Shown here piece by piece: positions 1-7,961 of a stretch of DNA of 44,365 bases (position 1 is its first letter; each line of letters opens with the position of its first letter). Position numbers and translations under genes: made by a program. Below the pieces are notes generated by a model that ran no database searches, had not been told where the DNA came from, and was given only the letters and a program-made list of their open reading frames with translations. The DNA comes from Dyadobacter sp. CY323 (lineage in GTDB: Bacteria; Bacteroidota; Bacteroidia; Cytophagales; Spirosomataceae), in the NCBI RefSeq assembly GCF_021390245.1, contig NZ_JAJUXH010000033.1, positions 1 through 44,365 on the forward strand. Reading direction: 5' to 3'.

Positions 1-20
1 TAACGTTTCAAAAAGTCCCT

Positions 21-521
21 ATGGCAGGAAGAAGAGGCAAAAAAGCCAAGTTTAAAAAATTTTTCATTCTGTTATTAAAATGGATTAGCGCTATCGTCCC
101 CATCTGCGCATTTATTTATATCCTTTATTATTATAAACAATTCGACTTTTTAAAGGAAAAACCCGTAATTAAGTCCAAAACCGAAGTGATTGGTTCTGTT
201 GATTCGACAGGAACATCCAATGCAGCCGAAGATGAAAGATTAAGATCACAGGTCAAGATTCTGGAAAATGAATGGCATGCAGTAGGAGGGATCGCCATTC
301 ACAGTATGTTGATCGAGAACAGCTCAAAAAAGACGATCAACAGCGTAGAAATAGAATTTAAATATCTCTCGGATACACAGGCCATTCTCACATCTAAAAT
401 CATCACAATTAAAAACCCGCTTCCACCTGGCAAGTCCACGAAAGTATCGGGCGTGAGTGTCGGATATGTCAACAATAGTGTGGTCGGTTGCGACACACGT
501 GTCGTGAATGCGAGGCACTAG
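21..521 (+). CDS. Hypothetical single-pass membrane protein
   Basis: Not recognised as a named family. The 166-residue product begins with a Lys/Arg-rich cytoplasmic stretch (residues 3-13), then one membrane segment at about 14-37. A mostly soluble part from about 75 follows, with alternating hydrophobic strands (roughly 88-155) like a small beta-sandwich that might sit on the periplasmic side. The pattern of 'homeostatic' strands plus an N-terminal anchor resembles FxLYD-type domains, but I cannot confirm that. The ATG is the first in frame, only 20 bases from the window edge, so operon context upstream is unknown. A separate small gene follows about 115 bases downstream. Confidence 0.6.
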   Translation: MAGRRGKKAKFKKFFILLLKWISAIVPICAFIYILYYYKQFDFLKEKPVIKSKTEVIGSVDSTGTSNAAEDERLRSQVKILENEWHAVGGIAIHSMLIENSSKKTINSVEIEFKYLSDTQAILTSKIITIKNPLPPGKSTKVSGVSVGYVNNSVVGCDTRVVNARH

Positions 522-637
522 GAACTAAATTTGTGGATTGAATTCCTCAGTTATTAGCTGAATATCAAAATTTTAGCTGGTATAATTTTTTCGTAAATCA
601 TATCGGAAAACAAGTACCTGACTAACATTTGACCGTT

Positions 638-832
638 ATGACACAGCTAATCGAAAGTTTCTTTCATATTGCACCGTTTTTGTTCGCAGCAGTGCTATTT
701 GGTGCAATCGCAAGTGGGATATGGCTTGTTGTTCAAGTCAAGAAATCCGGAAATCATCAGTCCTTTTCAATAAGTGACAGGCTCTTTATGAAGCGCAATG
801 CTTCCAGAATGCGTAAAATGCAGCTTCGCTAG
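638..832 (+). CDS. Small membrane protein, unknown function
   Basis: A 64-residue product with one clear hydrophobic segment (about residues 10-32) followed by a basic tail rich in Lys, Arg and Ser. This topology is common among small inner-membrane proteins. I prefer the ATG at 638 to an in-frame TTG at 629, because the extra three codons add nothing. A strong terminator hairpin lies 60 bases after the stop, which supports a real transcription unit ending here. No function can be assigned. Confidence 0.45.
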   Translation: MTQLIESFFHIAPFLFAAVLFGAIASGIWLVVQVKKSGNHQSFSISDRLFMKRNASRMRKMQLR

Positions 833-892
833 TATTCAGATATATATTTAACACACACATCTGAACAATTTAACACACATATTTTAATAAAA

Positions 893-930
893 AACATCCC
901 GGATGCAATGTATCCGGGATGTTCGATTTT
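893..930 (+). terminator. Intrinsic terminator, perfect 12-bp stem
   Basis: Bases 893-904 pair perfectly with 912-923 around a 7-base loop, and a short T-rich stretch follows (927-930). It sits 60 bases after the stop of the small membrane protein gene and probably ends that transcript. Confidence 0.75.
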
Positions 931-1072
931 ACTCAACGTTATTGAAAACCTAGATCGGCTTCCAATAACAAATTTAATATAATCTTCACACAAAAACATT
1001 GCTTTTAAGACAAGAAATTATCTTTTTTCTTGAAGTCTCTCTTTTCTGGTATTCTGACGTCTTAATTGCATC

Positions 1073-1102
1073 TTTGCGTACGTTATGTACTCCGTACCTT
1101 TA
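1073..1102 (+). promoter_or_regulatory. Candidate Bacteroidota promoter for the 79-residue protein
   Basis: TTTG at 1073-1076 and TACCTTTA at 1095-1102 match the Bacteroidota -33 (TTTG) and -7 (TAnnTTTG, seven of eight bases) elements with an 18-base spacer. The ATG at 1120 is 18 bases after the -7 element. Assigned by pattern only. Confidence 0.45.
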
Positions 1103-1119
1103 TTTAAGATGTAGCCGCT

Positions 1120-1359
1120 ATGAATCCCGCAACAGAATCAAATTCCGAAGAACTTACTGATCCGCTAGCATCAGCTCAGTCCGAAGAAATACAAAATAAG
1201 CTTTCTCAGATTGCAGAAAAGTTGGAAACCGAGGAAAATATAGAAAAGCTCGCGCAGATTATGGAAGAGGAATGGAAAACGTCACAACCGGATGCAGGAG
1301 CCCCGGATCTGTCGTTTAAAAAATTCGAAGAAAAGCTGAAATCTTCTCAAAATCAGTAG
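1120..1359 (+). CDS. Small acidic protein, unknown function
   Basis: A 79-residue, strongly acidic, Glu/Ser/Gln-rich product predicted to be mainly helical (about residues 20-50 and 63-75). It has no signal peptide or membrane segment. A candidate promoter lies just upstream. Its 3' end overlaps the 3' end of rarA on the other strand by 7 bases, so the two genes converge with no room for a terminator between them. Not recognised. The composition suggests a soluble cytoplasmic protein, possibly a small regulatory or chaperone-like partner, but that is a guess. Confidence 0.5.
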   Translation: MNPATESNSEELTDPLASAQSEEIQNKLSQIAEKLETEENIEKLAQIMEEEWKTSQPDAGAPDLSFKKFEEKLKSSQNQ

Positions 1360-2624
1360 CCGTACCAGTCTCCCCACCAGGCCTGCAATTTCTTACGCAA
1401 TTCTTCTTCTCTTGCATTGTGGCCAGGTTCGAAAAACTTGCTTCCTTTCAGATCGTCTGGCAGGAAATTCTGTTTTACAAAGTTTCCTTCAAAATCGTGT
1501 GAATACTTATAATCTTTGCCATAACCGATCTGCTTCATCAATTTGGTGGGTGCATTTCGTAAATGCAGTGGTACAGGCAAATGCGCCGTGTTTTTAGCGG
1601 CCTCCATCGCATCACCAATCGCCATGTAACTTGCATTGCTTTTTGGTGAGGTTGCCAGGTAAATTGCCACCTGGGAAAGGATAATGCGGCATTCGGGGTA
1701 ACCGATCACATTTACCGCCTGCATACACGCATTCGCCATAATTACTGCCGTTGGATTTGCATTGCCAATATCTTCAGACGCCATAATCAGCATTCTCCGG
1801 GCAATAAACGATGGGTCCTCGCCTGCGACGATCATCCGCGCCATCCAGTAAACAGCTGCATTGGGGTCGCTGCCACGGAGGGATTTGATGAATGCAGAAA
1901 TGATATCATAATGCTGCTCGCCGGACTTGTCATAACGCGCGATGTTTTGTTGCGCCACCTCAGTAACCCATTCGTCGGTAATCTCGATTTTTTTTACATC
2001 ACCTTTCCCCATTATCGCCAGTTCCAGCAGGTTGAGCAGCTTGCGCCCATCGCCGCCCGAAAGCCGCATAATGGCATCGTATGATTTGAACTTGATATTC
2101 TTCTCTTTCAGCCACTGATCTTTTTCCAATGCCCGGGAGATCAGGTTTTTCAATTCATTTTCTCCAAAAGCTTCGAGAATATAAACCTGGCAGCGGGACA
2201 AAAGCGCAGAGTTTACCTCAAATGAAGGATTTTCGGTGGTAGCGCCAATTAATGTAACCTGACCTTTTTCAACTGCGCCCAACAGGGAATCCTGCTGGCT
2301 TTTGTTGTAACGGTGAATCTCGTCGATAAACAAAATGGCTGGAAAAAGGCCTGACGGTCGGGCAAGTACTTCGCGTAAATCTTTTACGCCGGAACTAATG
2401 GCGCTGAGGTTGTAAAACTGCCTTTTCGTCGTTTCCGCGATCAGTAATGCAAGCGTGGTTTTCCCAACGCCGGGAGGCCCCCAGAAAATCATCGATGGAA
2501 TGGTGTTTTGCAGAATTGCCCGGCGTAACGGGCCTTTTGGCCCCAATAACTTTTCCTGGCCCACAAAGTCGTCTAGCGTGCGTGGACGAAGGCGTTCAGC
2601 CAGGGGAGTCGTTATCGATGTCAT
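1353..2624 (-). CDS. rarA: Replication-associated recombination protein A (RarA/MgsA AAA+ ATPase)
   Basis: A 423-residue AAA+ ATPase of the clamp-loader clade that acts at stalled replication forks. Visible features are a Walker A GPPGVGKT at residues 49-56, Walker B with D101-E102 in the sequence FIDEIHR, and a sensor-1 region GATTENPSF at 127-135. The C-terminal half carries the RarA tetramerisation region, with typical stretches such as RGSDPNAAVYW and ASEDIGNANP. The length and the start motif (LAERLRPRTLDDFVGQ) match the family closely. The start is an ATG. The 3' end overlaps the convergent 79-residue gene by 7 bases. A terminator belonging to the sigma factor gene lies just upstream, so rarA is probably transcribed on its own. 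Confidence 0.95.
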   Translation of the reverse strand: MTSITTPLAERLRPRTLDDFVGQEKLLGPKGPLRRAILQNTIPSMIFWGPPGVGKTTLALLIAETTKRQFYNLSAISSGVKDLREVLARPSGLFPAILFIDEIHRYNKSQQDSLLGAVEKGQVTLIGATTENPSFEVNSALLSRCQVYILEAFGENELKNLISRALEKDQWLKEKNIKFKSYDAIMRLSGGDGRKLLNLLELAIMGKGDVKKIEITDEWVTEVAQQNIARYDKSGEQHYDIISAFIKSLRGSDPNAAVYWMARMIVAGEDPSFIARRMLIMASEDIGNANPTAVIMANACMQAVNVIGYPECRIILSQVAIYLATSPKSNASYMAIGDAMEAAKNTAHLPVPLHLRNAPTKLMKQIGYGKDYKYSHDFEGNFVKQNFLPDDLKGSKFFEPGHNAREEELRKKLQAWWGDWYGY

Positions 2625-2656
2625 TTTAATATCGTTTTGTTGATACTGTAAGTAAC

Positions 2657-2687
2657 AAAAAAAGCGTGGCTAAGTTCGCCACGCTTT
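2657..2687 (-). terminator. Intrinsic terminator after the ECF sigma factor gene
   Basis: Bases 2661-2670 pair perfectly with 2678-2687 (10-bp GC-containing stem, 7-base loop). Read on the minus strand, the stem is followed by an unbroken run of seven T (2663 down to 2657). It lies about 40 bases beyond the sigma factor stop and separates it from rarA. Confidence 0.85.
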
Positions 2688-2727
2688 CTGCGTAAATTTT
2701 TGACCGGAGTGATTTTGATCAGAATGA

Positions 2728-3309
2728 TCAGAACGTCAACCGATCCAATGTCATTTGTTTTTTCAGATTTCCTAATGCACCGAAAACCAGATTGTAAACG
2801 GATTGAATGTTGATTTTCATCAAATCCGCAATTTCATGGTTGTTCAGGTTCATGTAGAATTTCAGAAAAATGGCTTCACGCTGGCGACGTGGAAGTCCGT
2901 TGATCGCCACGTTGAGATGCTGGTTCGTAGACTCAAATTCTTCCTCAGAAATCAGGTGATTTTCGTGAGAAGGCGTGTTGATATGCCAGTATTCCACCGG
3001 AATATCCTCATTGCTGGTATGCTTTTGCTGCGCATTCAAATGGCGTACTAATTTTCTTTTGATTGACGCCATAAGATAAAACCGAACGGAAGTGGTGTCA
3101 CCCAGCGTCATTCGGTTTCTCCAGAGTTCTACGAACAAGTCGTGAATGCAATCTTTAATCAGGGGCTTGTCGATGGTAAACTGCGAACAATACTGATAAA
3201 GAATGTGAACGTAAGAGCGGTACAGGCATGCATAAGCATTTTCATCGCCTTTTCTGAACTGATCCCAAAAACAGAGTTCTTCTTCTTGCTTGTAGCGTAG
3301 GTGAGCCAT
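2728..3309 (-). CDS. ECF-type RNA polymerase sigma-70 factor
   Basis: A 193-residue sigma factor with the two-domain ECF layout. Region 2 lies at about residues 13-66, including the core-binding stretch with DCIHDLFVELW. Region 4, the -35 binding helix-turn-helix, lies at about 138-185 and starts LPRRQREAIFLKFY. There is no region 3 and no long N- or C-terminal extension. In Bacteroidota such factors usually have a FecR anti-sigma factor and a SusC-like receptor downstream. Here neither is present: the next gene in the same direction is rarA, beyond a strong terminator. Its target and controlling signal therefore cannot be read from the window. The upstream 150 bases are very A/T rich, as expected of a promoter region. 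Confidence 0.9.
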   Translation of the reverse strand: MAHLRYKQEEELCFWDQFRKGDENAYACLYRSYVHILYQYCSQFTIDKPLIKDCIHDLFVELWRNRMTLGDTTSVRFYLMASIKRKLVRHLNAQQKHTSNEDIPVEYWHINTPSHENHLISEEEFESTNQHLNVAINGLPRRQREAIFLKFYMNLNNHEIADLMKINIQSVYNLVFGALGNLKKQMTLDRLTF

Positions 3310-3466
3310 ACGTTTGGAAAGGATTTTGATTGGGGTTAGGAATGGATGATAATAAGGGTCATTATTACACTTGTAAATATATTTAGAAAAAAACGTATTA
3401 AAAAAATATTTTCATCAGAAAATTATATTTCAAAAGTTAATCATGCAATTTCCTGATTTATGTAAC

Positions 3467-5101
3467 TTATCGAACACTTAATGGTACAAAACCAAAGCTT
3501 CCGCCATCAAACAGACCTTTGTCGCTGAGTTTCAATGCTGGAATTACTAGTAATGCCATGAACGATAGGGTCATATACGGTGATTTTAAGGTTGACTTTA
3601 ATTGCTCTTTTACAAAATGATCTATCGCAGTGTAGGTGCCAGCAAGTTCATATCCATCCGCGTCACTCATTAAACCTGCGATTGGCAACGGCAACAAATG
3701 CTTTTCCTCATTCCCAACTGCCGAAATGCCACCTTTTGACTTTATTATCAAATTTACCGCCGCTGCAATGCTTTCATCGTCTGCGCCCACCGCAATTACA
3801 TGATGAGAATCGTGAGCAACGGAAGAAGCAATCGCACCAGATTTCAATCCAAAATTCCTGATAAATGCAATCGCCGGCTGCGCGTCTTCGTACCGGTTGA
3901 TCACCACCAGTTTCAGAATATCCCTTTCAATATCCGGGACTAATAATCCATCTTTTAATGTGACCGTCAGTTGCAACTCATTTGTGATCAATTGACCTTC
4001 CAAGGCCTCTATTACCCTTACTGTTCCGCTAAAATCTTTTTCAGGTGCACATGAAAAGTCATTTGTTGTTTTTAGAGAGCAATTGAATTTGTTTGGATGG
4101 GAACTCCGAAGGTCGGGCAGCTTGGAAACGCCATTTTCTGCAACCAGTTCCCCATTAAGCCAAGTTTCAAGAATATTGAAATCAGTTGGATCGTCTATTT
4201 TTATAAAATCCGCTGCATCCCCAATTCTCAGCAAACCGACCGGCAGACTATAATGCAGTACCGGGTTTATGCAGGCGGCCAGCAAAATGTCCCAAAGATT
4301 GTATCCCAGATTTAAAGCTCGTTTTACAAGCACATTAATGTGGCCCTGCACCAGATTATCCGGATGCTTGTCATCGGAGCAAAACATGATCTGGTCGGGA
4401 AACTCCGCGATCAATGGAATCAATGCATTGAAATTCCTGGCGGCGCTTCCTTCCCGGATCAGGATTTTTACGCCATAACCGATCTTTTCTTTTGCTTCTT
4501 CATAAGTATAGCATTCGTGATCGGTGGTAATTCCGTTTCCGGCGTATTTTTTGGCATCTTCCCCCCGCAGCCCCGGCGCGTGACCGTCTATTACTTTACT
4601 ATACTTTTTTGCCCAGGCAATTTTCGCCATCATATCCGGGTCTTCGTGCAGTACACCCGGGAAATTCATTACCTCGGCGAGGTAACCTATATCTTCCCTG
4701 GCAAGCAACTGGCCGATTTGTTCTGCATCGACGGTCGCGCCGGCTGTTTCAAATATCGTAGCCGGAACGCAGGAAGGTGCTCCGAAACAGAACTTAAATG
4801 GAGTCCTTTTTCCATCTTCGATCATAAACTCGACCCCAGGTACGCCGAGCACATTCGCGATTTCGTGCGGATCGGATACCGTCGCAACCGTTCCATGTAC
4901 CACAGCCAGCCTGGCAAATTGTGTCGGCGTGAGCATGGAACTTTCAATATGTACGTGAGAATCGGTGAAGCCAGGCAGTATATATGGAAGTTCAGGATTT
5001 TCCGGGCCCAGATATTCGATGTTATGAATGCGGCTTTGCTCGATATGGAGATTGATCTCTGAAATGTCTTTCTTGAAAATATCAATAAGGTTAACCCTCA
5101 T
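3467..5101 (-). CDS. ade: Adenine deaminase
   Basis: A 544-residue amidohydrolase-superfamily enzyme that converts adenine to hypoxanthine and ammonia in purine salvage. Metal-binding features in order are H49-x-H51 in DSHVHIES, the family signature DPHEIANVLG at 77-86, E143, H174 in DGHAPG, H195 in TTDHE, and CSDDKHPD at 241-248. The C-terminal part has the ade-specific domain with AHDSHHVIAVG. The length is normal for the family. The start ATG overlaps the stop of the upstream AraC gene (ATGA), so the two are translationally coupled and the regulator probably controls this gene. Confidence 0.95.
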   Translation of the reverse strand: MRVNLIDIFKKDISEINLHIEQSRIHNIEYLGPENPELPYILPGFTDSHVHIESSMLTPTQFARLAVVHGTVATVSDPHEIANVLGVPGVEFMIEDGKRTPFKFCFGAPSCVPATIFETAGATVDAEQIGQLLAREDIGYLAEVMNFPGVLHEDPDMMAKIAWAKKYSKVIDGHAPGLRGEDAKKYAGNGITTDHECYTYEEAKEKIGYGVKILIREGSAARNFNALIPLIAEFPDQIMFCSDDKHPDNLVQGHINVLVKRALNLGYNLWDILLAACINPVLHYSLPVGLLRIGDAADFIKIDDPTDFNILETWLNGELVAENGVSKLPDLRSSHPNKFNCSLKTTNDFSCAPEKDFSGTVRVIEALEGQLITNELQLTVTLKDGLLVPDIERDILKLVVINRYEDAQPAIAFIRNFGLKSGAIASSVAHDSHHVIAVGADDESIAAAVNLIIKSKGGISAVGNEEKHLLPLPIAGLMSDADGYELAGTYTAIDHFVKEQLKSTLKSPYMTLSFMALLVIPALKLSDKGLFDGGSFGFVPLSVR

Positions 5102-6006
5102 AATGCAGCCTGTAAGTTGGTCAAATGATTTGTGATCGGGAGCTTTTTGAATTCCTTCTGGTAATGCAAAGGACTTTTCCCGGTGTGGATTTTAAAATAC
5201 TTATTGAAATTGGCGAAATTGTTGAAACCGCTCTCAAAACAGATCTGCGCGACAGATAATTGGGTTTCTGACAAAAGCTTGCAGGCATGACCAATCCGTA
5301 ATTCCAGCAAAAACTGCGAATACGTTTTCCGGCTTCTGCTTTTAAAATACCGGCAAAAAGAATGCGGACTGATATTCGCCACCTCTGAAATTTCTTCAAT
5401 GGAGATCTTCTTCTGAAAATTGCTGACCGAGTATTGATATATATGATTCAAGCGGTCCGTGTCAAACTGGTCGTACTCATATTGATAATGGCTATCGGAA
5501 AGTAGTTTTATTTCACCACAATGCGCCAGCGTATCCAGTATCTGCAGCAGTGAAATAATGGTGTTACCGCTGGTCTGGTCGAGCAAATCCTGCAAAAGTG
5601 CCTTGACTTTCGCAGTCCCGGATCCGGATATTTTCATTCCTAACCTGGCTTTTACGAGCAAGTCATTAATGCTTTTATTTTCGGGAAGTTCAAGAAACGG
5701 TTTCCCGAAAATATCTTCGGAAAAGTGGACAACCGTGGCCTGCGCATACAGATTGTTTTCGCGCTGAAAGTACTTTTCGTCGCACCGCCAGTAATGCGGC
5801 AGATTCGGGCCGATGAGGAGCAGGTCGCCGCTTTGGAAATTCTGTATATTGTCGCCTACGAACTGGGTCCCGGAGCCTTGTTCGATGTGAATCAGCTCTA
5901 TTTCAGGATGATAGTGCCAGCGATTGTAGAAATAAAGAACCACATCACGCCGGATATGAAACGATTTCTGTAATCCTTTTGGAATTCTTAGAAGCTGCGG
6001 TTTCAC
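5098..6006 (-). CDS. AraC-family transcriptional regulator
   Basis: A 302-residue regulator with an N-terminal cupin-like sensing domain (about residues 16-90, with HYHPEIELIHIEQG and a conserved GDLLLIGPNLPH) and a C-terminal double helix-turn-helix (about 190-285, with ISPHSFCRYFK and FESGFNNFANFNKYFK). Many AraC proteins of this shape sense sugars or small acids. It is coupled by a 4-base overlap to ade. It also faces the deoxy-sugar operon across a 158-base divergent region, so it could control either or both. The start ATG at 6006 is the first in frame after that region. Confidence 0.9.
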   Translation of the reverse strand: MKPQLLRIPKGLQKSFHIRRDVVLYFYNRWHYHPEIELIHIEQGSGTQFVGDNIQNFQSGDLLLIGPNLPHYWRCDEKYFQRENNLYAQATVVHFSEDIFGKPFLELPENKSINDLLVKARLGMKISGSGTAKVKALLQDLLDQTSGNTIISLLQILDTLAHCGEIKLLSDSHYQYEYDQFDTDRLNHIYQYSVSNFQKKISIEEISEVANISPHSFCRYFKSRSRKTYSQFLLELRIGHACKLLSETQLSVAQICFESGFNNFANFNKYFKIHTGKSPLHYQKEFKKLPITNHLTNLQAAL

Positions 6007-6164
6007 AAATAATTACATTTATCTTTCATTACCGGGAAATTTATGCCAATATAGTTGAAAAATTTGCTACGATTGTGTTCTTTGATATTGAAATATTTAT
6101 GTTGTTTTGTTGATAAGTTCCAATTGCCATTCACCATCTCAGATCTGTATTAATTTTTAAAAGC

Positions 6165-7817
6165 ATGGCTTCACAGCTGTTAAAAGTCCATCCGTCAGAT
6201 AATGTGATCGTTGCCTTGCGCGATATCCCTGCCGGAGTGGACGTTTCCCTCGACGACAGGCAGTATGCATTGCAATATGGCGTTTCCGCCAAGCATAAGT
6301 TTGTGACCGAAGATATCGAAACCGGTGGCGCTATTATCATGTATGGCGTTCTGGTGGGCCGGGCGACCCAGCCGATCAAAAAAGGCGAGCCGATCACAAC
6401 TTTTAATCTCAAACACGACGCCCACGAATATAGTACTGCAAACCGTCAGCCTTATTCTTACAGGCAGCCGGATGTTACCAAATGGCAAAACCGGACTTTT
6501 AAAGGATATCATCGTCGCGACGGTAGGGTGGGTACTTACAATTACTGGCTCGTGGTCCCGCTGGTTTTTTGTGAAAACCGCAATATCCTCATCATGAAGG
6601 ATGCTTTTGAGAGAGAGCTTGGTTATGCACAGACAGACATTTACAGAGAGCACGTAAGAGAATTTTTGCATTTATACCAGGCCGGCGATATTCGGAAGAT
6701 CAAAAGTCTGGAAACTTTTGTGGAGACTCCGGTTGCATTTCACAAGCCAAACCGACCGTTTGCAAATGTCGATGGAGTGAAGTTCATCACACATGAAGGC
6801 GGCTGCGGAGGTACAAGAACCGACGCGAATACATTATGCTCGTTGTTCGCGGCGTATGCAGTTCATCCCAATGTGGCAGGAATTACGGTTTTAAGTCTTG
6901 GTTGCCAAAATTCCGAGTTAAAGACACTGGAAGACGAAATCAAAAAACGCGATCCGCATTTTGATAAACCGTTTTTTGCATTTGAACATCAGAAAGGGAC
7001 CGAGTATTCGCTGATGGCGGGGGCGATTAAAGAAACATTTTTGGGTTTGACCAAAATTAACGAGTACGAAAGGTCGGATGCGCCTTTGTCCAAACTTTCT
7101 GTGGGGCTGAAATGCGGCGGATCAGACGGATTTTCAGGCATTTCTGCTAATCCCGTACTTGGACATCTCTCTGACCTGGTAGTGGGGCTGGGCGGACAAA
7201 CGCTGCTGGCTGAATTTCCCGAATTGAATGGGGTGGAGCAGGAGTTGTTGAATCGGTGTGTTACTGCCGAAAAAGCTGCGAAATTCGAAAAGTTAATGCG
7301 CGACTACGCGGGTAAAGCCGAAGCAGTAGGTTCCGCATTTGCATTTAATCCTTCTCCGGGCAATATTAAAGACGGGCTGATCACGGATGCCATTAAATCC
7401 GCGGGAGCCGCTAAAAAAGGAGGTAATGCGTACATTTCAGACGTTTTGAACTACACAGAAAGAGCTACGGAGCCAGGGCTTCAACTGGTATGCACCCCAG
7501 GAAATGATGTGGAAGCCACCACCGGACAAACTGCCGCGGGAGCTAACATCATCCTTTTCACAACCGGACTCGGAACGCCGACCGGCAACCCCATTTGCCC
7601 CGTCGCGAAAGTAGCTACCAATACAACACTCGCCAACCGGATGCCGGATGTGATCGATTTCGACTGTGGCCCGGTGGTGGACGGAACACAAAGCATCGAA
7701 CAGAATGCCGAAGCGTTATTGGAATACGTGATTAAAGTAGCGAGCGGCGAACTGACGAAAGCGCAGCAACTTGGTCAGGACGATTTTATTCCGTGGAAGC
7801 GGGGAGTTTCACTTTAG
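6165..7817 (+). CDS. UxaA-family sugar-acid dehydratase (altronate dehydratase type; here a probable L-fuconate dehydratase)
   Basis: A 550-residue protein with an N-terminal SAF domain (about residues 8-88) and a UxaA dehydratase domain. Recognisable motifs are FKGYHRRDGRVGTYNYW at about 112-128, the glycine/cysteine stretch THEGGCGGTRTDAN, GLKCGGSDGFSGISANP, and a C-terminal TGLGTPTGNPICPV. Characterised relatives (altronate and galactarate dehydratases) remove water from aldonic or aldaric acids to give 2-keto-3-deoxy acids. The neighbours (SDR, FAH hydrolase, COG3618 lactonase, mutarotase) point to a 6-deoxy-aldonate such as L-fuconate as substrate. From memory, the Campylobacter jejuni fucose locus also carries a uxaA-type gene beside a lactonase and mutarotase. 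No altronate genes (uxaB, uxaC) are near. This is the first gene of the operon. Confidence 0.85.
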   Translation: MASQLLKVHPSDNVIVALRDIPAGVDVSLDDRQYALQYGVSAKHKFVTEDIETGGAIIMYGVLVGRATQPIKKGEPITTFNLKHDAHEYSTANRQPYSYRQPDVTKWQNRTFKGYHRRDGRVGTYNYWLVVPLVFCENRNILIMKDAFERELGYAQTDIYREHVREFLHLYQAGDIRKIKSLETFVETPVAFHKPNRPFANVDGVKFITHEGGCGGTRTDANTLCSLFAAYAVHPNVAGITVLSLGCQNSELKTLEDEIKKRDPHFDKPFFAFEHQKGTEYSLMAGAIKETFLGLTKINEYERSDAPLSKLSVGLKCGGSDGFSGISANPVLGHLSDLVVGLGGQTLLAEFPELNGVEQELLNRCVTAEKAAKFEKLMRDYAGKAEAVGSAFAFNPSPGNIKDGLITDAIKSAGAAKKGGNAYISDVLNYTERATEPGLQLVCTPGNDVEATTGQTAAGANIILFTTGLGTPTGNPICPVAKVATNTTLANRMPDVIDFDCGPVVDGTQSIEQNAEALLEYVIKVASGELTKAQQLGQDDFIPWKRGVSL

Positions 7818-7915
7818 AAGTATAATCCGCCACTTGAAAGTGACGAGAATTGAAGTGAAAATTTTCCAATCAAAATGAATGCCACTGGCATTTCTATAAA
7901 ATAAAAATTCAATTC

Positions 7916-7935
7916 CAGTCGGATTTAGCCGACTG
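7916..7935. other. Stem-loop upstream of the SDR gene
   Basis: Bases 7916-7922 pair perfectly with 7929-7935 around a 6-base loop, 26 bases before the SDR start codon. There is no T-tract on either side, so it is not a normal terminator. It could be an mRNA processing or stabilising hairpin between operon genes, or an operator. Confidence 0.3.
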
Positions 7936-7961
7936 ATTGATCTGATAAAAAAAGAAAAAAT

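Noticed and set aside
4340..5062. Long 240-codon open frame on the plus strand inside ade
   Set aside because: It lies wholly opposite a convincing adenine deaminase gene whose metal-binding motifs are all in the minus-strand frame. It is a shadow of that coding sequence.
6195..6671. 158-codon minus-strand frame opposite the UxaA-type gene
   Set aside because: It overlaps the well-supported SAF domain and start of the UxaA domain and shows no domain of its own.
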